Below are positions 16,752 to 25,332 of a stretch of DNA of 64,000 nt, in pieces (position 1 is the first letter of the stretch; every line of letters starts with the position of its first letter). The notes below the pieces were generated by a model that was not told where the DNA came from, searched no databases, and was given only the letters and a program-made list of their open reading frames with translations. Where the stretch lies: the NCBI GenBank assembly GCA_963724735.1, contig CAVRVX010000034.1:1-64000 (forward strand), given 5' to 3'. Source of the stretch: Rhodoplanes sp963724735. Its GTDB lineage: Bacteria > Pseudomonadota > Alphaproteobacteria > Rhizobiales > Xanthobacteraceae. The translations under genes were made by a program, and so were the position numbers.

Positions 16752-17783
16752 TCATTTCGGCGCCAGGCCGGCAAATTGGACGACGCCCGCAACGATCGCG
16801 ACCGCCGCGAGCGAGATCGGCAGGAACACCTTCCAGCCCAGCCGCATCAGCTGATCGTAGCGGTAGCGCGGAACGAACGCCTTCACCATGGCGAACATGA
16901 AGAACATCGCCAGCACTTTGAGCAGGAACCAGATCACCCCCGGCACCCAGGTGAACGGAATCACCGGGATCGGCGGCAGCCATCCGCCCAGGAACAAGAT
17001 GGTGGCGAGCGCGCACATGGTCATGATCGCCACGTATTCGCCGAGCATGAACAGCACGTAGGGCGTCGAGCCGTACTCGACCATGAATCCGGCGACGAGC
17101 TCCAACTCCGCCTCGACGAGGTCGAACGGCGGACGGTTCGTCTCGGCAAGCGCGGAGACGAAAAAGATCACGAACATCGGCAGGAGCCGCAGCCAGTACC
17201 AGCCGAGCGCGCCCCAGGCCGTGTCCTGCGCCTTGATGATGGCGGAAAGATTGAGCGTGCCGGCGCACAGAAGCACCGTGATGATCACGAAGCCGATCGA
17301 GACCTCGTAGGAGACCATCTGCGCCGCCGAGCGCAGCGAGGCGAGGAATGCGTATTTCGAGTTCGACGCCCAGCCGGCCATGATGATGCCGTACACGCTG
17401 AGCGACGAAATGGCGAATATGTAGAGAATGCCGACATTGATGTCGGCGACTGCCCAACCCTCGTTCACTGGGATCACCGCCCAGGCGGCGAGCCCGAGCA
17501 CGCAGGTGACGACCGGGGCGAGGACGAACAGCCCGCGATTGGCCCCGTCGGGGATGGTCGGTTCCTTCAGCACGAATTTGAGCATGTCGGCGAAGGACTG
17601 CAGCAGTCCCCACGGTCCGACCACGTTCGGGCCGCGCCTGATCTGCACCGCCGCCCAGATCTTGCGGTCGGCGTAGAGCACATAGGCGATCACCACCAGC
17701 AGGACGGCGAGCAGCACAAAGCTCTGGATCACGATGAGCAGAAGCGGCCAGAGGTAAGTGCTCCACAGCTCGGCGATCGACAT
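16752..17783 (-). CDS. nuoH: NADH-quinone oxidoreductase subunit H
   Basis: The membrane subunit that forms much of the quinone chamber and joins the two arms. It has 343 residues, starting at the ATG at 17783 (MSIAELWSTYLWPLLLIVIQ), five bases after the true nuoG stop. Motifs are ADRKIWAAVQIRRGPNVVGP, LLQSFADMLKFVLKEPTIP and SALAETNRPPFDLVEAEEL-like SALAETNRPPFDLVEAELE. Because of the nuoG frameshift, the raw sequence reads nuoG straight into nuoH as one 1039-codon frame; I treat that fusion as an artefact. Confidence 0.95.
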   Translation of the reverse strand: MSIAELWSTYLWPLLLIVIQSFVLLAVLLVVIAYVLYADRKIWAAVQIRRGPNVVGPWGLLQSFADMLKFVLKEPTIPDGANRGLFVLAPVVTCVLGLAAWAVIPVNEGWAVADINVGILYIFAISSLSVYGIIMAGWASNSKYAFLASLRSAAQMVSYEVSIGFVIITVLLCAGTLNLSAIIKAQDTAWGALGWYWLRLLPMFVIFFVSALAETNRPPFDLVEAELELVAGFMVEYGSTPYVLFMLGEYVAIMTMCALATILFLGGWLPPIPVIPFTWVPGVIWFLLKVLAMFFMFAMVKAFVPRYRYDQLMRLGWKVFLPISLAAVAIVAGVVQFAGLAPK

Positions 17784-17788
17784 ATCCG

Positions 17789-19871
17789 TCACTCCGCCGC
17801 GCGCAATGCGGTGCGGCCTTCGGCGAGCGCCGAGCACTCGGCCATCACCGCGGAGGCGCGCGCAATGGGATTGGTCAGATAGAAATCGCTGACGACAGAA
17901 GCGAACGGGGCGCTTCCCACCGCACCGCTGCGCGCCGCGAGCTTGCGCACGTCTGCCGGGTCGCTCGGCACAACTGTGTCGGGACGGTCGAGATGCGGGT
18001 GCGCCTTGAACAGGGCGGCGCGCAATTGAGCAAACGAGTTCATACGGCAGCCGGTGTCCCAACGGATCGGACAGGGCGCGCAAGATAGCCCAGTCCTCGC
18101 GCGCATCGCCCGGCGGGAAGCCGGCGCGCAGCGCGACTTGCACCCGCCCCTCGGTGTTCACGTAAATGCCTGGCTTTTCCGTATAGGTGGAGGCTGGAAG
18201 AATGACGTCGGCGCGGTGCGCGCCGCGGTCGCCATGCGTTCCGATATAGACGACGAACGCGCCAGGCGCGACCTCGATCTCGTCCGCGCCGAGGAGGAAC
18301 AGCACGTCGAGCGTTCCGTAGGTCGCCATCTCTGTCGCTTTCAGCCCGCCCCCGCCCGGCACGAAGCCGATATCGAGCCCGCCCACCCGCGAGGCCGCGT
18401 TGTGGAGGACCGCAAAGCCGTTCCAGCCGTCCTTGACCGCGCCCAACTCGACCGCCGCCTTGGCCGCGAGCGCGGCGACCGCCGCACCGTCCGACCGCGC
18501 GGTCGCGCCGGCGCCAAGGAGGATGATCGGACGAGCGGCCTTCCCCAATAAGTCGACGAAGTCGCCGCGGCCGGCGGCATGTTCGCCGAGCGTGTCCGGC
18601 CCAGCGCCGAGATAATGATAGGGATAGGTGAGGTCGGCCCGTTCGCCGATCAACCCGATCGCAAACGGACCCTGTCGCCAGCGCTTGCGAATGCGGGCGT
18701 TGAGCACGGCCGCTTCGCGGCGCGGATTCGCGCCCACAAGGAGGAGCGCGTCGGCCTGCTCGATGCCCGCGATGGTCGGGTTGAAGACATACGTCGCCCG
18801 ACCCCAGGCCGGGTCGAGCGCCGATCCGTCCTGCCGGCAGTCCAGGTTCTTGCTGCCGAGCCGGATGAGGAGATCCTGCAGCGCGAACATCTCTTCCACC
18901 GCGGCGAGATCGCCGGCGATGGCGCCGATGCGGGCGGGGCTCGCGGCGCGGACCTTGGCGGCAACGGCTTGGAAAGCCTCGCTCCAGGACGCCGGGCGCA
19001 AACGCCCGCGCTCGCGCACGAAGGGCTGGTCAAGCCGCTGCACCCGCAGGCCGTCGACGACGTGCCGCGTCTTGTCGGAAATCCATTCCTCGTTCACGTC
19101 CTCGTTCAGGCGCGGGAGGATGCGCATCACCTCGCGGCCGCGCGTGTCGACGCGGATGGCGCAGCCGACCGCGTCCATCACGTCGATCGATTCGGTCTTG
19201 GCGAGTTCCCACGGCCGCGCGACGAAGGCGTAGGGCTTCGACGTCAGCGCGCCCACCGGGCAGAGATCGACCACATTGCCCTGCAATTCCGAGGTCATCG
19301 CGTGCTCGAGATAGGTGGTGATCTCCATGTCCTCGCCGCGGCCGATCGCGCCGAGCTCCGGCACGCCGGCGACCTCGGTGGCGAACCGCACGCAGCGGGT
19401 GCACTGGATGCACCGGTTCATCGCCGTCTTGACCAGCGCGCCCAGATACTTGTCCTCGACCGCGCGCTTGTTCTCCTGGAAACGGCTGGAGTCGACGCCA
19501 TAGGCCATCGCCTGGTCCTGCAGGTCGCATTCACCGCCCTGGTCGCAGATCGGGCAGTCGAGCGGGTGATTGATGAGCAGGAACTCCATCACCCCTTCGC
19601 GCGCCTTCTTCGCCATCGGCGAGCGCGTCTTCACCTCCGGCGGCTCGCCGTTCGGGCCGGGCCGGCAGTCGCGCACGCCCCAGGCGCAACTCGCGACCGG
19701 CTTAGGCGAGCCGACCAGTTCGACCAGGCACATGCGGCAATTGCCGGCGATCGAGAGGCGATTGTGGAAGCAGAAACGAGGAATCTCCGCGCCCGCCGCC
19801 TCGCACGCCTGCAGCAGCGTGGACTCGGGCGGAACGTCGATTTCCTTACCGTCGACGATGAGCTTGGTCAT
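17789..19871 (-). CDS. nuoG: NADH-quinone oxidoreductase subunit G, with a one-base frameshift
   Basis: The large iron-sulfur subunit of the peripheral arm. The N-terminus has the [2Fe-2S] cysteines C34, C45, C48 and C62, then the HxxxC-type cluster region (HPLDCPICDQGGECDLQDQ), then CIQCTRCVRFATEVAG and VVDLCPVGALTSKP. A molybdopterin-oxidoreductase-like domain follows. At 18036-18041 the plus strand reads GAGTTC; dropping one T gives LPYDSFAQLRAALFKAHPHL and a normal C-terminus (FYLTNPIARASAVMAE) ending at 17789. The restored protein has 693 residues, the usual length. Read literally, the frame runs on into nuoH. In a single-copy complex I operon this is more likely a sequence error than a broken gene. 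Confidence 0.9.
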
Positions 19872-19886
19872 TGCGTTCGTTCCAGC

Positions 19887-20090
19887 TTAAGCCTCCGCAA
19901 GGTCGAGGCGCCGCTCAATCCGCTCGATCCGTTGCTCAATCCGATCAATGCGGCGGTTCACCCCGGCAAGCGCTTCCTCAACCGCGGTCATGCGGACTTT
20001 CAAATCCGTGATGTCGTCCGCCATGCGTTGCGTCCGCTCATCGATTCGACCCAACAGTATCAAGACGACCTGGTCCGGATCATCCGCCAT
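19887..20090 (-). CDS. Small coiled-coil protein between nuoF and nuoG
   Basis: A 67-residue protein starting MADDPDQVVLILLGRIDERT. From about residue 22 it is an uninterrupted heptad pattern (VNRRIDRIEQRIERIERRL) predicting a coiled coil. There are no cysteines, signal peptide or membrane helix. It starts 18 bases after the nuoF stop and ends 15 bases before nuoG, so it is transcribed with complex I. The family is not recognised. It may be a local accessory or assembly protein, or a mobile low-complexity frame; the DNA is rich in repeated CAATCCG-type units. Confidence 0.6.
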   Translation of the reverse strand: MADDPDQVVLILLGRIDERTQRMADDITDLKVRMTAVEEALAGVNRRIDRIEQRIERIERRLDLAEA

Positions 20091-20108
20091 CGCGTTACTC
20101 CACGGCCT

Positions 20109-21431
20109 CTACTCCGCCGCTTCCGCGACCGTATTGGGGTCGAGCACGCCTTCGTTGTCGGGATTGGCCGCGTATTCATCGATACGGCGCTCGATCTCGC
20201 CGCGGAAATGCGCGATCAGGCCCTGGATCGGCCAGGCCGCGGCGTCGCCCAGCGCGCAGATCGTGTGGCCCTCGACCTGCTTAGTCACATCGAGCAGCAT
20301 GTCGATTTCGCGCTTGTGGGCGCGGCCCTCCGCCATGCGGTTGAGCACGCGCCACATCCACCCCGTTCCCTCGCGGCACGGCGTGCACTGGCCGCAGCTC
20401 TCGTGCTTGTAGAAGTACGAGATGCGCGCGATGGCGCGCACGATGTCGGTCGACTTGTCCATCACGATCACGGCGGCGGTGCCGAGCCCGGACCGGAGCT
20501 TGACGAGCGCGTCGAAATCCATCGTGAGATCGCTGCACAGCGGCGCCGGCAGGCAGCGCACCGACGAGCCGCCCGGAATGACGGCGAGCAGATTGTCCCA
20601 GCCGCCGCGCACGCCGCCGGCATGCGTGTCGATCAGCTCGCGCAGGGAGACGCCCATCGCCTCCTCGACATTGCACGGCCGGTTCACGTGGCCGGAAATG
20701 CAGAAGAGCTTGGTGCCGGTGTTGTTGGGCTTGCCGATCGAGGCGAACCAGGCGGCGCCCCGGCGCATGATGTCGGGCGCGACCGCGATGCTCTCGACAT
20801 TGTTGACAGTGGTCGGGCAGCCGTAGAGGCCCATATTGGCCGGGAACGGCGGCTTGAGCCGCGGCATCCCCTTCTTGCCCTCGAGGCTTTCGAGCAGCGC
20901 GGTCTCCTCGCCGCAGATATAGGCGCCGGCGCCGTGATAGAGATAAAGCTCGAAGTCCCAGCCGTTGACGTTGTTCTTGCCGATCAGCCGCGCCTCATAG
21001 GCTTCGTCGATCGCCGCCTGCAGGCGCTCGCGCTCGCGCACGAACTCGCCGCGGATGTAGATGTAGGCGGCGTGCGCGCTCATCGCGAAGCTCGCGATCA
21101 GCGAGCCTTCGATCAAGAGGTGCGGGTCATGGCGGATGATGTCGCGGTCCTTGCACGTGCCCGGCTCCGACTCGTCGGCGTTGACGACGAGATAATGCGG
21201 CCTGCCGTCGGACTTCTTGGGCATGAACGACCATTTCAACCCGGTCGGAAATCCGGCGCCGCCGCGCCCGCGCAGCCCGGAGGACTTCATCTCCTCGATG
21301 ATGGAGTCGGTTCCGCGCTCCAGAATCGCCTTGGTGCCATCCCATCCGCCCCGCGCGCGTGCGCCGGCGAGCCTCCAGTCATGAAGGCCGTAGAGATTGG
21401 TGAAGATGCGATCGCGATCCTGCAGCATCAT
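20109..21431 (-). CDS. nuoF: NADH-quinone oxidoreductase subunit F
   Basis: Binds NADH and FMN and carries cluster N3, the electron entry point of complex I. The 440-residue protein starts at the first of two ATGs at 21431, overlapping the nuoE stop by four bases. Motifs are the NADH/FMN site GLRGRGGAGFPTGLKW, YLVVNADESEPGTCKDRD, the GAGAYICGEETALLESLEG loop, and the [4Fe-4S] ligands in ESCGQCTPCREGTGW plus the later cysteine in GHTICALGDAAAWP. A long upstream open frame is nuoE read in the wrong frame. Confidence 0.96.
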   Translation of the reverse strand: MMLQDRDRIFTNLYGLHDWRLAGARARGGWDGTKAILERGTDSIIEEMKSSGLRGRGGAGFPTGLKWSFMPKKSDGRPHYLVVNADESEPGTCKDRDIIRHDPHLLIEGSLIASFAMSAHAAYIYIRGEFVRERERLQAAIDEAYEARLIGKNNVNGWDFELYLYHGAGAYICGEETALLESLEGKKGMPRLKPPFPANMGLYGCPTTVNNVESIAVAPDIMRRGAAWFASIGKPNNTGTKLFCISGHVNRPCNVEEAMGVSLRELIDTHAGGVRGGWDNLLAVIPGGSSVRCLPAPLCSDLTMDFDALVKLRSGLGTAAVIVMDKSTDIVRAIARISYFYKHESCGQCTPCREGTGWMWRVLNRMAEGRAHKREIDMLLDVTKQVEGHTICALGDAAAWPIQGLIAHFRGEIERRIDEYAANPDNEGVLDPNTVAEAAE

Positions 21432-22186
21432 TCGCGCCTGGTGCTGGAGCCGTCGGCGGCGTCGCCAACCGGCGGCTTGGGAATGCCGGCTTCGTGCACA
21501 TTGGCCGCCTCGCCGGGTCGCTTGGCGTCGCTGTCGGCGAGCACCGGCTCCTGCGGTTTTGCGCCGGTGCGCCGTTCGTAGATCGAGGGATCGGTCAAGG
21601 TCGTCGGCCCGCCGACCGGCGCGGAGAACTGGCGGTCGATCTGCGGCCCCGGTTTGACCGGTCGTCCCGCGGCGAGATCGTTCAGAATGGCGGCGAAGCG
21701 CTCCGGCGTGAGATCCTCGTAGGTGTCGTAATTGATCTGCGCCATCGGCGCATTGACGCAGGCGCCGAGGCACTCGACCTCGATCCAGGAGAACTTGCCG
21801 TCGGCGGTGACGTGGCCTTGTTCGCCGATCTTCTCGTGGCACACTTTCTTGAGTTCGTTCGCCCCTCGCAGCATGCAGGGCGTCGTTCCGCACAGCTGCA
21901 CGTAATGGCGGCCGACCGGCTCGAGATTGAACATGGTGTAGAAGGTCGCGACCTCGAGCACGCGGATGAAGGGCATGCCGAGCATGGCGGCGACATGCTC
22001 GATCGCCTTGCGCGGCACCCAGCCGCCCGCCTGCTCCTGCGCCCGCCACAGCAGCGAGATCACCGCGGAAGCCTGCCGGCCCTCCGGGTATCGGGCGATC
22101 TGTCTCTTCGCCCAGGCGAGATTCTCCGCCGTGAAGGCGAATTCCTTGGGCTGAATTTCGATGGGGGCGAGACGGCGGGGGGCCAT
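21428..22186 (-). CDS. nuoE: NADH-quinone oxidoreductase subunit E
   Basis: A thioredoxin-like [2Fe-2S] subunit (N1a) that works with NuoF. The 252 residues include the ligands in LCGTTPCMLRGA and ECLGACVNAPM, and the upstream VLEVATFYTMFNLEPVG. About 90 residues after the core form a low-complexity C-terminal tail rich in P, A and D, an extension seen in alphaproteobacterial NuoE. It is downstream of nuoD and overlaps nuoF. Full length. Confidence 0.95.
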   Translation of the reverse strand: MAPRRLAPIEIQPKEFAFTAENLAWAKRQIARYPEGRQASAVISLLWRAQEQAGGWVPRKAIEHVAAMLGMPFIRVLEVATFYTMFNLEPVGRHYVQLCGTTPCMLRGANELKKVCHEKIGEQGHVTADGKFSWIEVECLGACVNAPMAQINYDTYEDLTPERFAAILNDLAAGRPVKPGPQIDRQFSAPVGGPTTLTDPSIYERRTGAKPQEPVLADSDAKRPGEAANVHEAGIPKPPVGDAADGSSTRRE

Positions 22187-22223
22187 TATTCGTTATCCCT
22201 CCCCAGATGTGCTGGGAACGCGC

Positions 22224-23414
22224 TCACCGGTCCACCTCGCCGAAGACGATGTCGAGCGCGCCGATGATGGCGGCCATGTCGGCCAGCATGTGACCCTTGC
22301 TGATGAAATCGATCGCGCTCAGATGGGCGAAGCCCGGCGCGCGGATCTTGCACTTGTACGGCTTGTTGGTGCCGTCGGCGACGAGATAGACGCCGAACTC
22401 GCCCTTCGGCGCCTCGGCCGCGGCGTAAACCTCGCCGGGCGGCACGTGGAAGCCCTCGGTGTAGAGTTTGAAGTGATGGATGAGCGCCTCCATCGAGCGC
22501 TTCATCTCGCCACGCTGCGGCGGGCGATACTTGTAATCCTCGATCAGGACCGGCCCCTGCCCTTCCGGCGAGCGCAGCTTTTCCAGGCACTGTTTCATGA
22601 TGCGGACCGACTGCCGCATCTCCTCCATGCGGACGAGGTAGCGATCGTAACAGTCGCCGTGCTTGCCGACCGGAATGTCGAACTCCAGTTCGGAATAGCA
22701 CTCGTAGGGCTGAGCCCGCCGCAAGTCCCAAGCGGCGCCAGCGGCGCGGACCAGCGGGCCGGAAAAGCCCCAGCCCCAGGCATCCTTCAGCGTCATGATC
22801 CCGATATCGACCATGCGCTGCTTGAAGATCCGGTTCTCGGTCAAGAGGGTGTCGATGTCGCCGAGCGTCTTGAGGAACGGATCGCAGAAATCCCACATAT
22901 CGTCGAGCAGCTTCGGCGGCACGTCCTGATGCACGCCGCCGGGACGGAAATAGTTGGCGTGCATGCGAGCGCCCGATGCGCGCTCATAGAAGCCCACCAT
23001 CTTCTCGCGCTCATCGAACCCCCAGAGCGGAGGGGTCAGCGCGCCGATGTCGAGCGCGGCCGTGGTCACGTTGAGGATGTGATTCATCAGGCGAGTCAGC
23101 TCGAGAAAGAGCACTCGCATCAACTGCCCGCGCTTGGGCACCGACAACCCGAGCAGCTTCTCGACGGCGAGGCAGAAGACGTGCTCCTGGGCCATCGGCG
23201 CCGAGTAGTCGAGCCGATCGAAATAAGGAATCGCCTGCAGATAGGTCTTGTGCTCGATCAGCTTCTCGGTGCCGCGATGCAGGAGGCCGATATGCGGGTC
23301 GGCGCGCTCGATGATCTCGCCGTCGAGGTCGAGCAATAGGCGCAGCACGCCGTGCGCCGACGGATGTTGCGGCCCGAAATTGATCGTGAAGCTGCGAACC
23401 GAAGTCTCAGGCAT
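22224..23414 (-). CDS. nuoD: NADH-quinone oxidoreductase subunit D
   Basis: The 49-kDa type subunit that forms the quinone site with NuoB. It has 396 residues. Conserved are NFGPQHPSAHGVLRLLLDLD with the quinone-binding histidine, ADPHIGLLHRGTEKLIEHKT, PYFDRLDYSAPMAQEHVFCL, and the C-terminal KCKIRAPGFAHLSAIDFI and IGALDIVFGEVDR. It lies 37 bases upstream of nuoE and 84 bases after nuoC; the latter gap holds a GC-rich CGCTCGCC direct repeat. Confidence 0.96.
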   Translation of the reverse strand: MPETSVRSFTINFGPQHPSAHGVLRLLLDLDGEIIERADPHIGLLHRGTEKLIEHKTYLQAIPYFDRLDYSAPMAQEHVFCLAVEKLLGLSVPKRGQLMRVLFLELTRLMNHILNVTTAALDIGALTPPLWGFDEREKMVGFYERASGARMHANYFRPGGVHQDVPPKLLDDMWDFCDPFLKTLGDIDTLLTENRIFKQRMVDIGIMTLKDAWGWGFSGPLVRAAGAAWDLRRAQPYECYSELEFDIPVGKHGDCYDRYLVRMEEMRQSVRIMKQCLEKLRSPEGQGPVLIEDYKYRPPQRGEMKRSMEALIHHFKLYTEGFHVPPGEVYAAAEAPKGEFGVYLVADGTNKPYKCKIRAPGFAHLSAIDFISKGHMLADMAAIIGALDIVFGEVDR

Positions 23415-23498
23415 CCCTAGTCGCCACTTGCCAAGCCCCTTTTACAGCTCGCCGTTCGCCAACCTGTCCGCGCTCGCCGCTCGCCAGTCGCGCGCCAC

Positions 23499-24101
23499 TC
23501 ATTGCTTCGCTTTCTCGTCGCCCGGCAGCGGATAGTCGGGCCCCTCCCAGGGCGAGAGAAAATCGAAGTTCCGGTATTCCTGGGCAAGCTGCACCTTGTC
23601 GTACACGACCCGCTTTTGCTCGTCGTCCCAGCGCACCTCGACAAATCCCGTCAGCGGGAAATCCTTGCGCAGCGGATGGCCGGAGAAGCCGTAGTCGGTG
23701 AGGATGCGCCGCATGTCGGGATGGCCCTCGAAAATCACGCCATAGAGGTCGAACACCTCGCGCTCGAACCAGTTGGCGCCGGGAAAAACCTCGACGATGG
23801 AGGGAACCGGCGTGCCCTCGTCGGTTTCGACCTTCACCCGCACCCGCCAGTTCTTGGTCGGCGAGAGGAGATGGTAGACCACATCGAAGCGTCTTTCCCG
23901 CTGCGGCCAGTCGACCGCCGTCACATCGACGAAGGCGAAGAACTGGCATCCCGGATCGTCGCGCAGAAACGTGACGACCTTGACAATATCGGCGGCGCGC
24001 GCGGCGAGAGTAAGTTCTCCTTTGGCCACGTGAAAGCCGAGGACGGATTCGGGAAGCGCGCGGGCGATCGCCTGTCCGAGAGCGTCCAGCCTGTCGTTCA
24101 T
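23499..24101 (-). CDS. nuoC: NADH-quinone oxidoreductase subunit C
   Basis: The 30-kDa type subunit of the peripheral arm. The 200-residue protein carries the family signature NWFEREVFDLYGVIFEGHPD followed by MRRILTDYGFSGHPLRKDFP. It starts with MNDRLDALGQAIARALPESV, 30 bases after the nuoB stop. Its role is structural; it stabilises NuoB and NuoD at the quinone site. The C-terminal tail ends in a lysine-rich GDEKAKQ. It is a separate gene and not fused to nuoD as in E. coli. Confidence 0.95.
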   Translation of the reverse strand: MNDRLDALGQAIARALPESVLGFHVAKGELTLAARAADIVKVVTFLRDDPGCQFFAFVDVTAVDWPQRERRFDVVYHLLSPTKNWRVRVKVETDEGTPVPSIVEVFPGANWFEREVFDLYGVIFEGHPDMRRILTDYGFSGHPLRKDFPLTGFVEVRWDDEQKRVVYDKVQLAQEYRNFDFLSPWEGPDYPLPGDEKAKQ

Positions 24102-24131
24102 CGCGATGCCTCGGAGAAGTCCCTTGCCGCC

Positions 24132-24707
24132 TCAGCGCTCGATCGTGCCGGTGCGGCGGATTTTCCTTTGCAGGAGCAGGACGCCGTAGAGCAGCGCCTC
24201 TGCGGTCGGAGGACAGCCGGGCACATAGATGTCGACCGGCACGATCCGGTCGCAGCCGCGCACCACCGAATAGGAGTAGTGGTAATAGCCGCCGCCATTG
24301 GCGCAGGAGCCCATCGAAATGACGTAACGCGGCTCCGGCATCTGGTCGTAGACCTTGCGGAAGGCGGGCGCCATCTTGTTGGTCAGCGTACCCGCCACGA
24401 TGATGAGGTCGGACTGACGGGGCGAGGCGCGTGGCGCCGCGCCGAACCGTTCAAGGTCATAGCGCGGCATGGCGGTATAAATCATCTCGATGGCGCAGCA
24501 GGCGAGCCCGAATTGCATCCACATCAGCGAGCCGGTGCGCGCCCAGTTGATCAGTTCGTCGGTCGCGGTGACGAGAAAGCCCTTGTCGGCGAGCTCATCC
24601 GTCACGCCGCGGAAGAAGGCGTCGTCGTCGCCGACCGGCTTGCCGGTGCGCGGATCGAGCACTCCGGACGCGGCCGGCGCCGTCAGCGTGCGCTCGTTCA
24701 ATCCCAT
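24132..24707 (-). CDS. nuoB: NADH-quinone oxidoreductase subunit B
   Basis: Carries the terminal [4Fe-4S] cluster N2 that reduces quinone. It has 191 residues. Cluster ligands are in FGLACCAIEMIYTAM, SMGSCANGGGYYHYS and YVPGCPPTAEALLYG. The ATG at 24707 is chosen because AAGGAG lies seven bases upstream; it overlaps the end of nuoA by ten bases. An ATG at 24728 would extend the overlap further. Full length. Confidence 0.96.
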   Translation of the reverse strand: MGLNERTLTAPAASGVLDPRTGKPVGDDDAFFRGVTDELADKGFLVTATDELINWARTGSLMWMQFGLACCAIEMIYTAMPRYDLERFGAAPRASPRQSDLIIVAGTLTNKMAPAFRKVYDQMPEPRYVISMGSCANGGGYYHYSYSVVRGCDRIVPVDIYVPGCPPTAEALLYGVLLLQRKIRRTGTIER

Positions 24708-25063
24708 TCGAGCGCTCCTTTTTTCCATTCATAGAGGAACCCGACGGTCAGGATTCCCAGGAAGATCATCATCGACCAGAAGCCGAACGCGCCAATCTCG
24801 CGAAACGCCGCGGCCCACGGGAACAGGAACGCCACCTCGAGATCGAAAATGATGAACAGGATCGAGATCAGGTAGAAGCGCACGTCGAATTTCATGCGTG
24901 CATCGTCGAAGGCGTTGAAGCCGCATTCATACGCCGACAACTTCTCTGCATCCGGGTTCTTGTAGGCGACGATGAACGGGGCGACCATCAAGCCGAGCAC
25001 GATGACGAGCGCGATGGCGATGAACACCACGATCGGCAGATAGTCTTGCGGGATCACGTTCAT
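24698..25063 (-). CDS. nuoA: NADH-quinone oxidoreductase subunit A
   Basis: A 121-residue, three-helix membrane subunit and the first gene of the nuo operon. The start at 25063 (MNVIPQDYLPIVVFIAIALV) has AGAGG seven bases upstream; a longer upstream frame is not conserved. The conserved loop KLSAYECGFNAFDDARMKFD, with the cysteine exposed in the active/deactive switch of complex I, and RFYLISILFIIFDLEVAFLF are both present. It overlaps nuoB. Confidence 0.96.
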   Translation of the reverse strand: MNVIPQDYLPIVVFIAIALVIVLGLMVAPFIVAYKNPDAEKLSAYECGFNAFDDARMKFDVRFYLISILFIIFDLEVAFLFPWAAAFREIGAFGFWSMMIFLGILTVGFLYEWKKGALEWD

Positions 25064-25332
25064 TCGAAACCTCTGATCCGTCGCGGACGCTAGCCTGAGC
25101 CGAACGCGCAAGCGGCGCCCGCCGCTCTGGCTTCGCGCGATTAGATTTATTCCAGGAGCAAAGCGCCGGAGGCTTAGCGCAGCGCACAAAGCGCCGCAAG
25201 CCACCTTATGCCGCATTGCGAGTGACAACTGACCACGCGCCCTGCCGGATCGCGCTCGGTTGCCGGAATATGAGTAGTTCTCCAACGGCCTGGCCGGATG
25301 CAGGCAACCGCCGCGGATGAGGGAAGATAGTC

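Noticed and set aside
16752..19871. A single 1039-residue NuoG-NuoH fusion protein
   Set aside because: The conserved NuoG C-terminus exists in another frame and nuoH has its own start at 17783; one extra base at 18039-18040 explains the apparent fusion.
18579..21581. A 1000-codon plus-strand open frame
   Set aside because: It is antisense to nuoF and nuoG, has no recognisable domain, and is the kind of long shadow frame expected in high-GC coding DNA.
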